DNA from: Paracoccus homiensis
GTDB taxonomy: Bacteria; Pseudomonadota; Alphaproteobacteria; Rhodobacterales; Rhodobacteraceae
Length of the DNA: 64,000 bases
Direction: 5' to 3'
NCBI RefSeq assembly: GCF_900111675.1
Contig: NZ_FOHO01000004.1
Location: forward strand, 124,001 to 188,000
The translations under genes and the position numbers were made by a program. The notes under the pieces were generated by a model that made no database searches, was not told the origin of the DNA, and worked only from the letters and a program-made list of their open reading frames with translations. Positions 51,260 to 58,971 of this stretch are shown here, one piece after another (position 1 is the stretch's first letter; every line of letters starts with the position of its first letter).

Positions 51260-51271
51260 TTAATATATCAG
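51260..51271. promoter_or_regulatory. Putative GntR operator between gntR and uxaA
   Basis: TTAATATATCAG (reverse complement CTGATATATTAA) lies in the 98-bp divergent region and shares 11 consecutive bases with CTGATATATTAG upstream of kdgD. An adjoining CTAATATTA extends the AT-rich dyad. The position suits simultaneous control of the gntR gene and the uxaA operon. Confidence 0.5.
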
Positions 51272-51330
51272 ATGTGTTCGGCATGTCGATTGCCCATCAG
51301 GCGCAGCCGATCCGTCAGGGAGGATACATC

Positions 51331-52875
51331 ATGTCAGATCAGGCCGCCACGCGCGACCGACCGCTGATCCTGCGGCTGAATCAAGGCGACAACACCATCG
51401 TCGCCCTTCGGGACATACCGGCCGGAACGCCGATCCCCGGCACCGGGATCACCACCCGTCAGGACATTCCGCGGGGTCACAAGATCGCGCTGCGGCCTAT
51501 CCCCGAAGGTTCGCCCATCCTGAAATTCGACGTGGTGATCGGCTATGCCGGAACCGATCTGCAACCCGGCGACTGGCTGCACAGCCACAACATCCGCTTC
51601 GACGCGGTCGAGAAGGACTATGCCTTCGCGCGCGACTATCGCCCGACCCGCATCCTGCCGCCGGACAGGCGGGCCGTGTTCCAGGGCATCCGCCGCGCGA
51701 ACGGGCGCGTGGGGACGCGCAACTATATCGGGCTGTTCGTGACGGTGAACTGCTCGGCCACGGTGGCCCGCAAGATCGCCAATCACTTCGACGAGGAACG
51801 CTTGCAGGACTGGCCCCATGTCGATGGCGTCATCCCCTTCATCCACGAATCCGGCTGCGGGATGGAGATGACAGGAGAGCCGATGGACCTGCTGCGCCGC
51901 ACGCTGGCGGGCTATGTCCGCCATCCGAACATGGCGGGCGCGGTGGTCGTCTCGCTCGGTTGCGAACGGAACGACCTGATGCAGTTCTTCCGCGACCACA
52001 GCCTGGCCGAGGGCAAGATGCTGCGCAGCATCACCATGCAGCATGTCGGCGGCACCGCCCGCGCCATCGCCGAGGGCAAAAAGGCCGTGCGCCAGATGCT
52101 GGACCAGGCGAACGAGGTCCGGCGCGAGCCCTGTTCGGCGGAACATATCACCATCGGCATGCAATGCGGCGGCTCGGACGGGCTGTCGGGGCTGACGGCC
52201 AACCCGGCCCTGGGGGCTGCCGCCGACATCCTGATCCGCAATGGCGGCACCGCGATCCTGTCGGAAACCCCCGAGATCTTCGGCGTCGAACAGCTTCTGA
52301 CCCGCCGCGCCCGATCCGAGGAAGTGGGCCGCAAGCTGGTCGACCGGATGGACTGGTGGCTGGATCACACCCGTGGCCGCGACACGCAGATCAACGGCAA
52401 TGTCAGCCCCGGCAACAATGCGGGCGGGCTGGCCAACGTGCTGGAAAAGTCGCTTGGCGGGGCGAAGAAGGGCGGCACGACCGGTCTGATGCAGGTCTAT
52501 CGCTATGCCGAACCTGTGGACGAGAAGGGCCTTGTCTTCATGGATACGCCGGGCTTCGATCCGGTATCGGCCACGGGTCAGATTGCGGGGGGCGCGAACC
52601 TGATCTGCTTTACCACCGGTCGGGGGTCGTGCTTCGGCAGCTACCCCTCGCCGACGATCAAGCTGGCCTCGAACAGCGCGATGTTCGCACGGATGGAGGA
52701 GGACATGGACGTCAATTGCGGCCGCATCGCCGACGGCACCAGCACCGTCGAGGAGATGGGAGAGGAGATCTTCCGCACCATCCTGGACATCGCATCGGGC
52801 CGACAAAGCAAATCCGAGGCACTTGGCGTGGGCGAGGATGAATTCGCCCCCTGGCCCATCGGCGTGACGGGATGA
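51331..52875 (+). CDS. UxaA/GarD-family sugar-acid dehydratase
   Basis: The ATG at 51331 has GGGAGG 7 bp upstream and gives 514 residues. An N-terminal SAF-like domain (about 10-100: TIVALRDIPAGTPI, GDWLHSHNI) is followed by the UxaA catalytic region (GRVGTRNYIGLFVTVNCSAT near residues 129-148; IPFIHESGCGM; CERNDL; GMQCGGSDGLSGLTANPALG). The family dehydrates D-altronate (UxaA) or galactarate (GarD); the length fits either. KdgD at 32.7 kb and a shared operator favour an aldarate substrate, but this is inference. It overlaps the LarA-family gene by 4 bp, an unusual partnership. Confidence 0.87.
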   Translation: MSDQAATRDRPLILRLNQGDNTIVALRDIPAGTPIPGTGITTRQDIPRGHKIALRPIPEGSPILKFDVVIGYAGTDLQPGDWLHSHNIRFDAVEKDYAFARDYRPTRILPPDRRAVFQGIRRANGRVGTRNYIGLFVTVNCSATVARKIANHFDEERLQDWPHVDGVIPFIHESGCGMEMTGEPMDLLRRTLAGYVRHPNMAGAVVVSLGCERNDLMQFFRDHSLAEGKMLRSITMQHVGGTARAIAEGKKAVRQMLDQANEVRREPCSAEHITIGMQCGGSDGLSGLTANPALGAAADILIRNGGTAILSETPEIFGVEQLLTRRARSEEVGRKLVDRMDWWLDHTRGRDTQINGNVSPGNNAGGLANVLEKSLGGAKKGGTTGLMQVYRYAEPVDEKGLVFMDTPGFDPVSATGQIAGGANLICFTTGRGSCFGSYPSPTIKLASNSAMFARMEEDMDVNCGRIADGTSTVEEMGEEIFRTILDIASGRQSKSEALGVGEDEFAPWPIGVTG

Positions 52876-54218
52876 GGCCCATGACCCAGCTTGCGAAACC
52901 GAACTATGTCCGGCTGGTCGAGGATACGCCCCTGCCCCGCATCGCGCTGTGCCGCCAGCGGTTCCAGGGCACGCGGATCGACGATCCGGCCCGCGCGATC
53001 CACGACGCGCTGGCCGCCGCCGATTGCGCGTCGAAGATCCGCCCCGGCATGTCCATCGCCATCACCGCGGGCAGCCGCGGCATCGCGGCCTTTCCCGAGC
53101 TGGTCGCGGCCATCGTCGCGGAAATCCGTGCGCGGGGGGCCGACCCCTTTGTCGTGCCCGCGATGGGCAGCCATGGCGGCGCCACCGCCGAGGGTCAGAC
53201 CGCCGTCCTGGCCAAGCTGGGCGTCACCGAGGACGTCATCGGCTGCCCCATCCGATCCAGCATGGACACGGTCGAGATCGGTCGACTGGAGAACGGCATG
53301 TCCGTCCGCATGGACCGCCACGCGCAGGATGCCGACGGCATCGTCCTGTTCAACCGCATCAAGCCCCACACCTCGTTCCGCGCGCCGAACGAAAGCGGGC
53401 TGGCCAAGATGCTGTCCATAGGTCTGGGCAAGCAGTCGGGGGCCGAGGCATGCCATTCGCGCGGCATCGACCAGGTGCCGATCTATGTCGATCTGATGGC
53501 GCGGATGAAGCTAGAACGCTGCAAGGTGCTGTTCGGCATCGGCACGATCGAGAACGCCTATGACCAGCTGTCCGAAATCGCGGTCCTCGACAGCGAGGGC
53601 CTGCTGGAGGCCGAACAGCCCTGGCTGCAAAAGGCGATGGCGAACATGCCACGCCTGCCGATAGGGCCAGCCGATGCGCCCTCGGCTGCGGGCAATCTGG
53701 ACGTGCTGGTCGTCGATCAGATCGGCAAGGAGTTTTCGGGCACCGGCATGGACCCGAACATCACGCATCGCTTCTCGTCGGCCAGGATGATGGCGCATGC
53801 CACGCTGCATGTCTCGCGCCTTGCCGCGCTGGAACTGTCGCCGCGCAGCAACGGCAACGGCAACGGTGCGGCCCGCGCAGACGTGGTCACCGCACGACTG
53901 GAACAGGCCTTCGACCGAGAGGCCGTTTATGCCAATGCGCTGACCTCGACCGTGCTGCTGCAGGCCAAGATGCCGATGGTCATGCCCGACGATCGCAGCG
54001 CCATCCAGGCCGCGATCAAGACCTGCGGCGCCGAGGATATCGCCAAGGCCCGCCTGCTGCGCATCCCCAACACGCTGCAGCTGGAATACCTCTATGCGTC
54101 CGAGGCCATGCTGCCGGAACTGCAGGACAGGCCGGGGATCGAGGTGATCGGCCCGCCCGAGCCGATGCGCTTCGACGGCGTGCGGCTGGCGAACCCGTGG
54201 CCCGGGGCGCATCCATGA
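52872..54218 (+). CDS. LarA-family nickel-pincer-dependent 2-hydroxyacid racemase/epimerase
   Basis: A 448-residue LarA/DUF2088 protein. The nickel/cofactor residues known from lactate racemase have counterparts: His101 in AMGSHGGAT (catalytic His), His166 in RIKPHTSF (nickel His), Lys179 in SGLAKMLSIG (thioamide-bound Lys) and His195 in EACHSRG. The Lys-His spacing of 16 equals that of lactate racemase. Characterised relatives include lactate, malate and phenyllactate racemases and a gluconate 2-epimerase. Being coupled to a UxaA/GarD dehydratase, it most likely epimerises C2 (or C5) of a sugar acid to make it a dehydratase substrate. An NGNGNG linker occurs near 324. Confidence 0.85.
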   Translation: MRPMTQLAKPNYVRLVEDTPLPRIALCRQRFQGTRIDDPARAIHDALAAADCASKIRPGMSIAITAGSRGIAAFPELVAAIVAEIRARGADPFVVPAMGSHGGATAEGQTAVLAKLGVTEDVIGCPIRSSMDTVEIGRLENGMSVRMDRHAQDADGIVLFNRIKPHTSFRAPNESGLAKMLSIGLGKQSGAEACHSRGIDQVPIYVDLMARMKLERCKVLFGIGTIENAYDQLSEIAVLDSEGLLEAEQPWLQKAMANMPRLPIGPADAPSAAGNLDVLVVDQIGKEFSGTGMDPNITHRFSSARMMAHATLHVSRLAALELSPRSNGNGNGAARADVVTARLEQAFDREAVYANALTSTVLLQAKMPMVMPDDRSAIQAAIKTCGAEDIAKARLLRIPNTLQLEYLYASEAMLPELQDRPGIEVIGPPEPMRFDGVRLANPWPGAHP

Positions 54219-55375
54219 GACGGCATCTGCACCTGGACCCGCTTGGCGGGATCGCGGGCGACATGTTCGTCGCGGCGATGCTGGACGCCTTTCCCGAACT
54301 GACGGATCGCGTGCTGGCCGATGTGGCGGCCGTGCTGCCAAACGACGCGGGGACCGCGCGGCTGGAACGCGGCATGTCGCGGGGCATGTCGGTCCTGCGC
54401 TTCGGCCTGCATGGCGGGCACGCGCATGACCACCATCACCATGACCACGCCACGACCTATGCCGCGCTGCGCGACCGCATCGGCGCCGCGCCGCTGTCCG
54501 AAGGCACCGCGCACCACGCCTGCGCCATCCTGCACCTTATCGCCTTGGCCGAGGCTGCGGCCCATGACCTGCCGCTGGAGAAGGTGCATTTCCACGAACT
54601 GGCCGACTGGGATTCGCTGATGGATGTCGTAGCGGCGGGCAGCATCGTCGTGGCCTTGGCCGATGCCACATGGTCCTGCGCGCCCCTGCCGCTTGGCGGG
54701 GGCACGATCCGCACGGCGCATGGCATCCTGCCGGTGCCCGCCCCGGCCACCGCGCGAATCCTGCAAGGATACGACTGGATCGATGACGGGATCGGCGGCG
54801 AACGCGTGACGCCCACGGGCGCGGCCATCCTGGCGCATGTGACCGGCGGACGCCCCGCCCCCACCCATCCCGGCGGGCGCATGGGGGCGACCGGCATGGG
54901 CGCGGGCACGCGCGACCTGCCCGACCGCCCGAACGTGCTGCGCGTCACGACCTTCGACATCGCGCATGGGGCCGACCGCGACCGGGTTGTCCAGCTTGCT
55001 TGCGACCTGGACGACATGACCGGAGAAGAAATCGGCGCCGCGACCGACCGGCTGCGCGACATGCCGGGGGTGCTGGACCTGATCCTGCTGAATGCGCAGG
55101 GCAAGAAATCGCGCCCCGTCACGCGGATGGAACTGCTTTGCGACCCCGCGCATGAAGCGATCATCGCAGAGGCGCTTTTTGACCAGACCAGCACCCTTGG
55201 CCTGCGTCGCAACCTGATCGACCGGCTGATCCTGCCGCGCGGCAACACGATCACGAAGGCCGGAAACCGTGCGAAATGGGCCGATCGCCCCGCCGGCCGC
55301 AGCCTGAAAATCGAGGATGAAGATCTGCGCGCCTGTCCGAATTTGGCGACCCGCCGCAGAATGCGCGAAGATTAA
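54215..55375 (+). CDS. larC: LarC, nickel insertion enzyme for the nickel-pincer cofactor
   Basis: A 386-residue protein starting LDPLGGIAGDM, the LarC signature, with FHELADWDSLMDVV, APLPLGGGTIRTAHGILPVPAPAT and CDLDDMTGEEIG. LarC is a CTP-dependent cyclometallase that inserts nickel into the pincer ligand. A histidine-rich loop (HGGHAHDHHHHDH, about 66-78) may hold nickel. Unlike some Lactobacillus larC genes, which need a frameshift to join two halves, this one is a single continuous frame. It is coupled to the LarA-family gene by a 4-bp overlap. Confidence 0.9.
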   Translation: MRRHLHLDPLGGIAGDMFVAAMLDAFPELTDRVLADVAAVLPNDAGTARLERGMSRGMSVLRFGLHGGHAHDHHHHDHATTYAALRDRIGAAPLSEGTAHHACAILHLIALAEAAAHDLPLEKVHFHELADWDSLMDVVAAGSIVVALADATWSCAPLPLGGGTIRTAHGILPVPAPATARILQGYDWIDDGIGGERVTPTGAAILAHVTGGRPAPTHPGGRMGATGMGAGTRDLPDRPNVLRVTTFDIAHGADRDRVVQLACDLDDMTGEEIGAATDRLRDMPGVLDLILLNAQGKKSRPVTRMELLCDPAHEAIIAEALFDQTSTLGLRRNLIDRLILPRGNTITKAGNRAKWADRPAGRSLKIEDEDLRACPNLATRRRMRED

Positions 55376-55393
55376 ATATCATATTTTCGCTTT

Positions 55394-55487
55394 ATATCAA
55401 AATCTTGATCTTGATATGTGATCTGGTTTCCGAACAGCGCCAGGACAGTTTTCCCGCGCCGGGACAAACTTGTTGCATATGAAACGA
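55394..55487. promoter_or_regulatory. fahA upstream control region: 24-bp dyad and MarR-type box
   Basis: ATATCAA (55394-55400) and TTGATAT (55411-55417) form a perfect 7-bp-arm dyad with a 10-bp spacer. Further down, TTGTTGCATATGAAACGA (55470-55487) shares TTGTTGC-N6-AACGA with the hmgA promoter. The region is AT-rich between larC and fahA and is the only place for the fahA operon promoter. Confidence 0.55.
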
Positions 55488-55572
55488 ACTGTGTTATGTC
55501 TTTCTGGAAGCCCGACTTTAGGCGGTGGCACGCACCGACCGCCTCGGGGATCTGAAAGACAGGAGGCCTGAA

Positions 55573-56790
55573 ATGGCGATGGCAGACATGCCGCTGCGCA
55601 GCTGGGTAGCTGGCGCGAACGATCCCGCTTGCGATTTTCCGATCCAGAACCTGCCCTTTGGCGTTTTCTCGACCGCGGATCGCGGACCGCGCTGCGGCGT
55701 GGCCATCGGGCAGATGATCGTCGATCTGGCCGCCTGCGAGGCACAGGGGATGCTGGACGCCGCCGGCACCTTCGACCGCCCGCGACTGAACGATTTCATC
55801 GCCCTTGGCCGCCCGGTCTGGGACCGCATCCGCGAACAGCTGACCGCGCTGCTGGCCGAGGGCGCCGATCAGACCGTGCCGCTTGTCGCCATGTCCGACG
55901 CGACACTGCACCTGCCGATCCGAGTGACCGAGTTCACCGATTTCTACGCCTCGAAGAACCATGCCTTCAATGTCGGCGTGCTGTTTCGCGGCCCTGAAAA
56001 TGCGCTGCCGCCGCAATGGACGCATATGCCCATCGGCTATAACGGCCGCGCCTCGTCGGTCGTCGTCTCGGGCACCGACATTCATCGCCCGATGGGTCAG
56101 GTCAAAGGCGAGGATGGCCCCGTCTGGTCGCCCTGCAAGCGGCTGGACCTGGAACTGGAACTGGGCGCGATCGTCGGGGCCGACAGCCAGATGGGTTCGC
56201 GGATCAGCGTCGATCAGGCCGAACAGATGATCTTTGGCTATGTGCTGCTGAACGACTGGTCGGCGCGTGACATTCAGGCTTGGGAATATCAACCGCTGGG
56301 GCCGTTTCAGGCCAAGGCGCTTGGCACCACGATCAGCCCCTGGATCGTGACGCAGGCCGCGCTGGAGCCGTTTCGCTGCGATGGCGCCGAACGGGTGAAC
56401 CCGCTGTTGCCCTATCTGCAGGAAAGCCGGCCGGGATTTTACGACATGACCGTCGGCTGGACGATGAACGGCCAGCGGATGAGCCAGACGAACTATAACG
56501 TCATGTATTATTCCAGCGCCCAGCAACTTGCCCATCACGCGGTGTCAGGCTGCCCGATGCGCGTCGGCGACCTGCTGGGCAGCGGGACGATTTCCGGCCC
56601 GGAACGTGACCAGACCGGCGCGCTGCTGGAAATGACCGAAGGCGGCAAAAGCCCCGTCACCGTCAATGGCGAGGACCGGACCTTCATTCAGGACGGCGAC
56701 GAGATCGGCCTGTTCGCCCATGCACAGGGCGACGGCTATCGCGTGGGCTTTGGCCCCTGCACCGGCAAGATCCTTCCCGCCGTGGAATGA
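55573..56790 (+). CDS. fahA: Fumarylacetoacetase
   Basis: A 405-residue enzyme; the ATG at 55573 is 6 bp after AGGAGG (a second ATG follows two codons later). It has the FAH N-terminal domain (LPFGVFSTADRGPRCGVAIG) and the catalytic domain with Asp in VTEFTDFYASKNHAFNVG, RPMGQVKGEDGPVW, the acidic metal residues in LDLELELGAIVG and NDWSARDIQAWEYQPLGPF. It cleaves fumarylacetoacetate to fumarate and acetoacetate, the last step of tyrosine/homogentisate degradation. It heads an operon with maiA and a TRAP importer. Confidence 0.93.
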   Translation: MAMADMPLRSWVAGANDPACDFPIQNLPFGVFSTADRGPRCGVAIGQMIVDLAACEAQGMLDAAGTFDRPRLNDFIALGRPVWDRIREQLTALLAEGADQTVPLVAMSDATLHLPIRVTEFTDFYASKNHAFNVGVLFRGPENALPPQWTHMPIGYNGRASSVVVSGTDIHRPMGQVKGEDGPVWSPCKRLDLELELGAIVGADSQMGSRISVDQAEQMIFGYVLLNDWSARDIQAWEYQPLGPFQAKALGTTISPWIVTQAALEPFRCDGAERVNPLLPYLQESRPGFYDMTVGWTMNGQRMSQTNYNVMYYSSAQQLAHHAVSGCPMRVGDLLGSGTISGPERDQTGALLEMTEGGKSPVTVNGEDRTFIQDGDEIGLFAHAQGDGYRVGFGPCTGKILPAVE

Positions 56791-57467
56791 CCATGTCGCA
56801 CCCGGTCATCCTGCATGATTACTGGCGGTCCTCGGCGGGCTATCGGCTGCGGATCGCGCTGCGCCTGAAGGGGATCGTGCATCGCCGCCTGTCGGTCGAT
56901 CTGGTGGCGGGCGATCACCGCAGCCCCGATCACGTCGCGCTAAACCCGCAGGGCCTTGTCCCGGTTCTGGAAATCGACGGACAGGTGTTGACGCAATCGC
57001 TGGCGGTTCTGGATTATCTGGAAGAAACCCGGCCGCAGCCTGCGCTGCTGCCTGTCGATCCGGCGGCGCGGGCGCATGTCCGCGCCATTGCCCAGGCCAT
57101 CGCCTGCGAGATCCACCCCGTCTCGAACCTGAAGATCCTGCAGCGGGTCGAGGCGCTGGCCGGGTCGGACGCCCGCGCCGCGTGGAACCGCGACAACATC
57201 GCCAATGGCCTGACCGCGATCGAGGCGATGCTGGATCACCCCACCCATACCGGCAGCTTTTGTCACGGCGACACCCCCTCGCTGGCCGATTGCGTGCTGA
57301 TCCCGCAGCTTTACAACGCAACGCGCTGGGGCGTCGGCTTCGACCACCTGCCCCGCATCGCGCAGGTCGCCGCGACCTGCGCCGCCCATCCCGACTTTAC
57401 CGCAGCCCATCCCGACAATTTCGACCCCTCGCGGGAGGCGAGGGCGACAGAGGAGGAAACCCCATGA
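56787..57467 (+). CDS. maiA: Maleylacetoacetate isomerase (zeta-class GST)
   Basis: A 226-residue GST-fold protein with the zeta-class motif DYWRSSAGYRLRIAL (SSxxxR, about 14-18), NPQGLVPVLEIDGQVLTQSLAVLDYLEE and GDTPSLADCVLIPQLYNA. It isomerises maleylacetoacetate to fumarylacetoacetate with glutathione, the step just before FahA. It overlaps fahA by an ATGA junction and the TRAP binding-protein gene by 4 bp. Confidence 0.92.
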   Translation: MTMSHPVILHDYWRSSAGYRLRIALRLKGIVHRRLSVDLVAGDHRSPDHVALNPQGLVPVLEIDGQVLTQSLAVLDYLEETRPQPALLPVDPAARAHVRAIAQAIACEIHPVSNLKILQRVEALAGSDARAAWNRDNIANGLTAIEAMLDHPTHTGSFCHGDTPSLADCVLIPQLYNATRWGVGFDHLPRIAQVAATCAAHPDFTAAHPDNFDPSREARATEEETP

Positions 57468-58465
57468 CCATCACGAAACCGGCGCTTGCCGCCCTGCTGC
57501 TATCCGTCACCCCGGCCATGGCCGAGGAACTGATCATGTCCTCGTGGCTGCCGCCCAAGCACCCGATCGTGGTCAATGCGTTCGAACCCTGGGCCGAAGA
57601 GGTCGAAAAGGTCACCGATGGCCGCGTGACCGTGCGCATCATGGGCAAGCCCCTTGGCAGCCCGCCCGCGCATTTCGACATGGCCCGCGACGGCGTGGCC
57701 GATGTGACCTATGGCCTGCATTCCTTCACCGAGGATGACCGCTTCAACCGCGCACGGCTGGGCCAGTTCAGCTTTCTGGGCGATGACGCCATCGCCAACT
57801 CTCAGGCCTATTGGTCGGTCTATGGCGATCAGTTGAACGCGGCCGAGGAACATGCAGGCACCCATCTGCTGGGCCTGTTCATGCATGGTCCCGGCCTGTT
57901 GCACAACAATGTCCGCAAGATCGAAACCCCCGCCGACATGCAGGGGCTGAAGATCCGGGTGCCCGGCGGCTATGTCGGTGATCTGGTCAGCGCATTGGGG
58001 GCGACGCCGCTGTTCATGTCCTCGCCCGAGGTTTACGAAAAGCTGTCGCGCGGCGTCATCGACGGGGTGGCCTTTACCTATGAGGCGATGACCGCCTTCA
58101 ATCTGGTAGATGACATCAAATATTCGATGACGGTGCCCGGCGGCATCTACAACACCACCTGGTTCTTCGTGATCAACGAGGACAAGTGGAACAGCCTGTC
58201 CGAAGAGGACCGCGCCGCCATCGACGCCATTTCGGGTCAGGCCTTCGCCGAACGTGTGGGCCAGGCCTGGAACGATGCCGACACCGCCGCGCAGGCCGAG
58301 ATCGGCGACAAGGTCGATTTCTATCAGGCCACCCCCGAGGTCGTCGCCGCGCTGAAGGAACAGGCCGCCAAGCTGGAACAGGCATGGTCCGAGGGGCTGG
58401 GCGATTATGACGGTGCCGCCGCACTGGCCGCCTTCCGCGAAATGACCGGCGTGTCGGCGGAATGA
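57464..58465 (+). CDS. TRAP transporter solute-binding protein (DctP family)
   Basis: The ATG at 57464 follows AGGAGG and opens a signal peptide (ITKPALAALLLSVTPAMA); the product has 333 residues. DctP-fold landmarks: WAEEVEKVTDGRVTVRIMG, ADMQGLKIRVPGG (with the conserved Arg that binds the substrate carboxylate, about 166) and NTTWFFVINEDKWNSL. Its place directly after fahA-maiA suggests the ligand is an aromatic acid feeding homogentisate degradation, such as homogentisate or a hydroxyphenyl acid. This is inferred from context only. Confidence 0.88.
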   Translation: MTITKPALAALLLSVTPAMAEELIMSSWLPPKHPIVVNAFEPWAEEVEKVTDGRVTVRIMGKPLGSPPAHFDMARDGVADVTYGLHSFTEDDRFNRARLGQFSFLGDDAIANSQAYWSVYGDQLNAAEEHAGTHLLGLFMHGPGLLHNNVRKIETPADMQGLKIRVPGGYVGDLVSALGATPLFMSSPEVYEKLSRGVIDGVAFTYEAMTAFNLVDDIKYSMTVPGGIYNTTWFFVINEDKWNSLSEEDRAAIDAISGQAFAERVGQAWNDADTAAQAEIGDKVDFYQATPEVVAALKEQAAKLEQAWSEGLGDYDGAAALAAFREMTGVSAE

Positions 58466-58971
58466 CCGACCACTGCGACACCGATCCGGCCCCCGACATG
58501 GTCCCGGGCCGGACCCCACATCGCCGCGCGCCGTGGTATCGCGCGCTGGCGGGGGTGGCGGCGCTGTTGATCGTGGCGCTGATCGGCGTGACCTGCGTCG
58601 ATGTGATCGGGCGCTATGCGCTGAACCGTCCCTTTGGCGGCGCGTATGAGCTGACGCAGATCCTGCTGGCGGCGCTGGTCTTTGTCGCGCTGCCCCTGAC
58701 CACCGCCGATGGCGGCCATGTCGAGGTCGATCTGGCGCTGCACCTGCTGTCGCGCCGCGTGCAGCGCGTGTTGGGGCGACTGGCCGGGGCGGTGGCCTCG
58801 GTCGCGCTGGCCTTTTTTGCATGGCGGCTGGTGGTGATCGGGATGGACCAGCTGCATGACGGCACGCGCAGCGCGTCGCTGGCCATTCCGATGGCGCCCC
58901 TGGCCTTTCTGGCCGCTGTCAGCTGCGCCGTTTCCGCAATCCTGATCCTGCTGCGCAAGGAAGCCCCATGA
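58462..58971 (+). CDS. TRAP transporter small permease (DctQ family)
   Basis: A 169-residue protein with four predicted membrane helices, including VAALLIVALIGVTCVDVIGRYAL and the conserved PFGGAYELTQILLAALVFVALP. It is the membrane partner of DctM in the tripartite importer. Overlaps of 4 bp on both sides couple it to the binding protein and large permease. Confidence 0.87.
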   Translation: MTDHCDTDPAPDMVPGRTPHRRAPWYRALAGVAALLIVALIGVTCVDVIGRYALNRPFGGAYELTQILLAALVFVALPLTTADGGHVEVDLALHLLSRRVQRVLGRLAGAVASVALAFFAWRLVVIGMDQLHDGTRSASLAIPMAPLAFLAAVSCAVSAILILLRKEAP

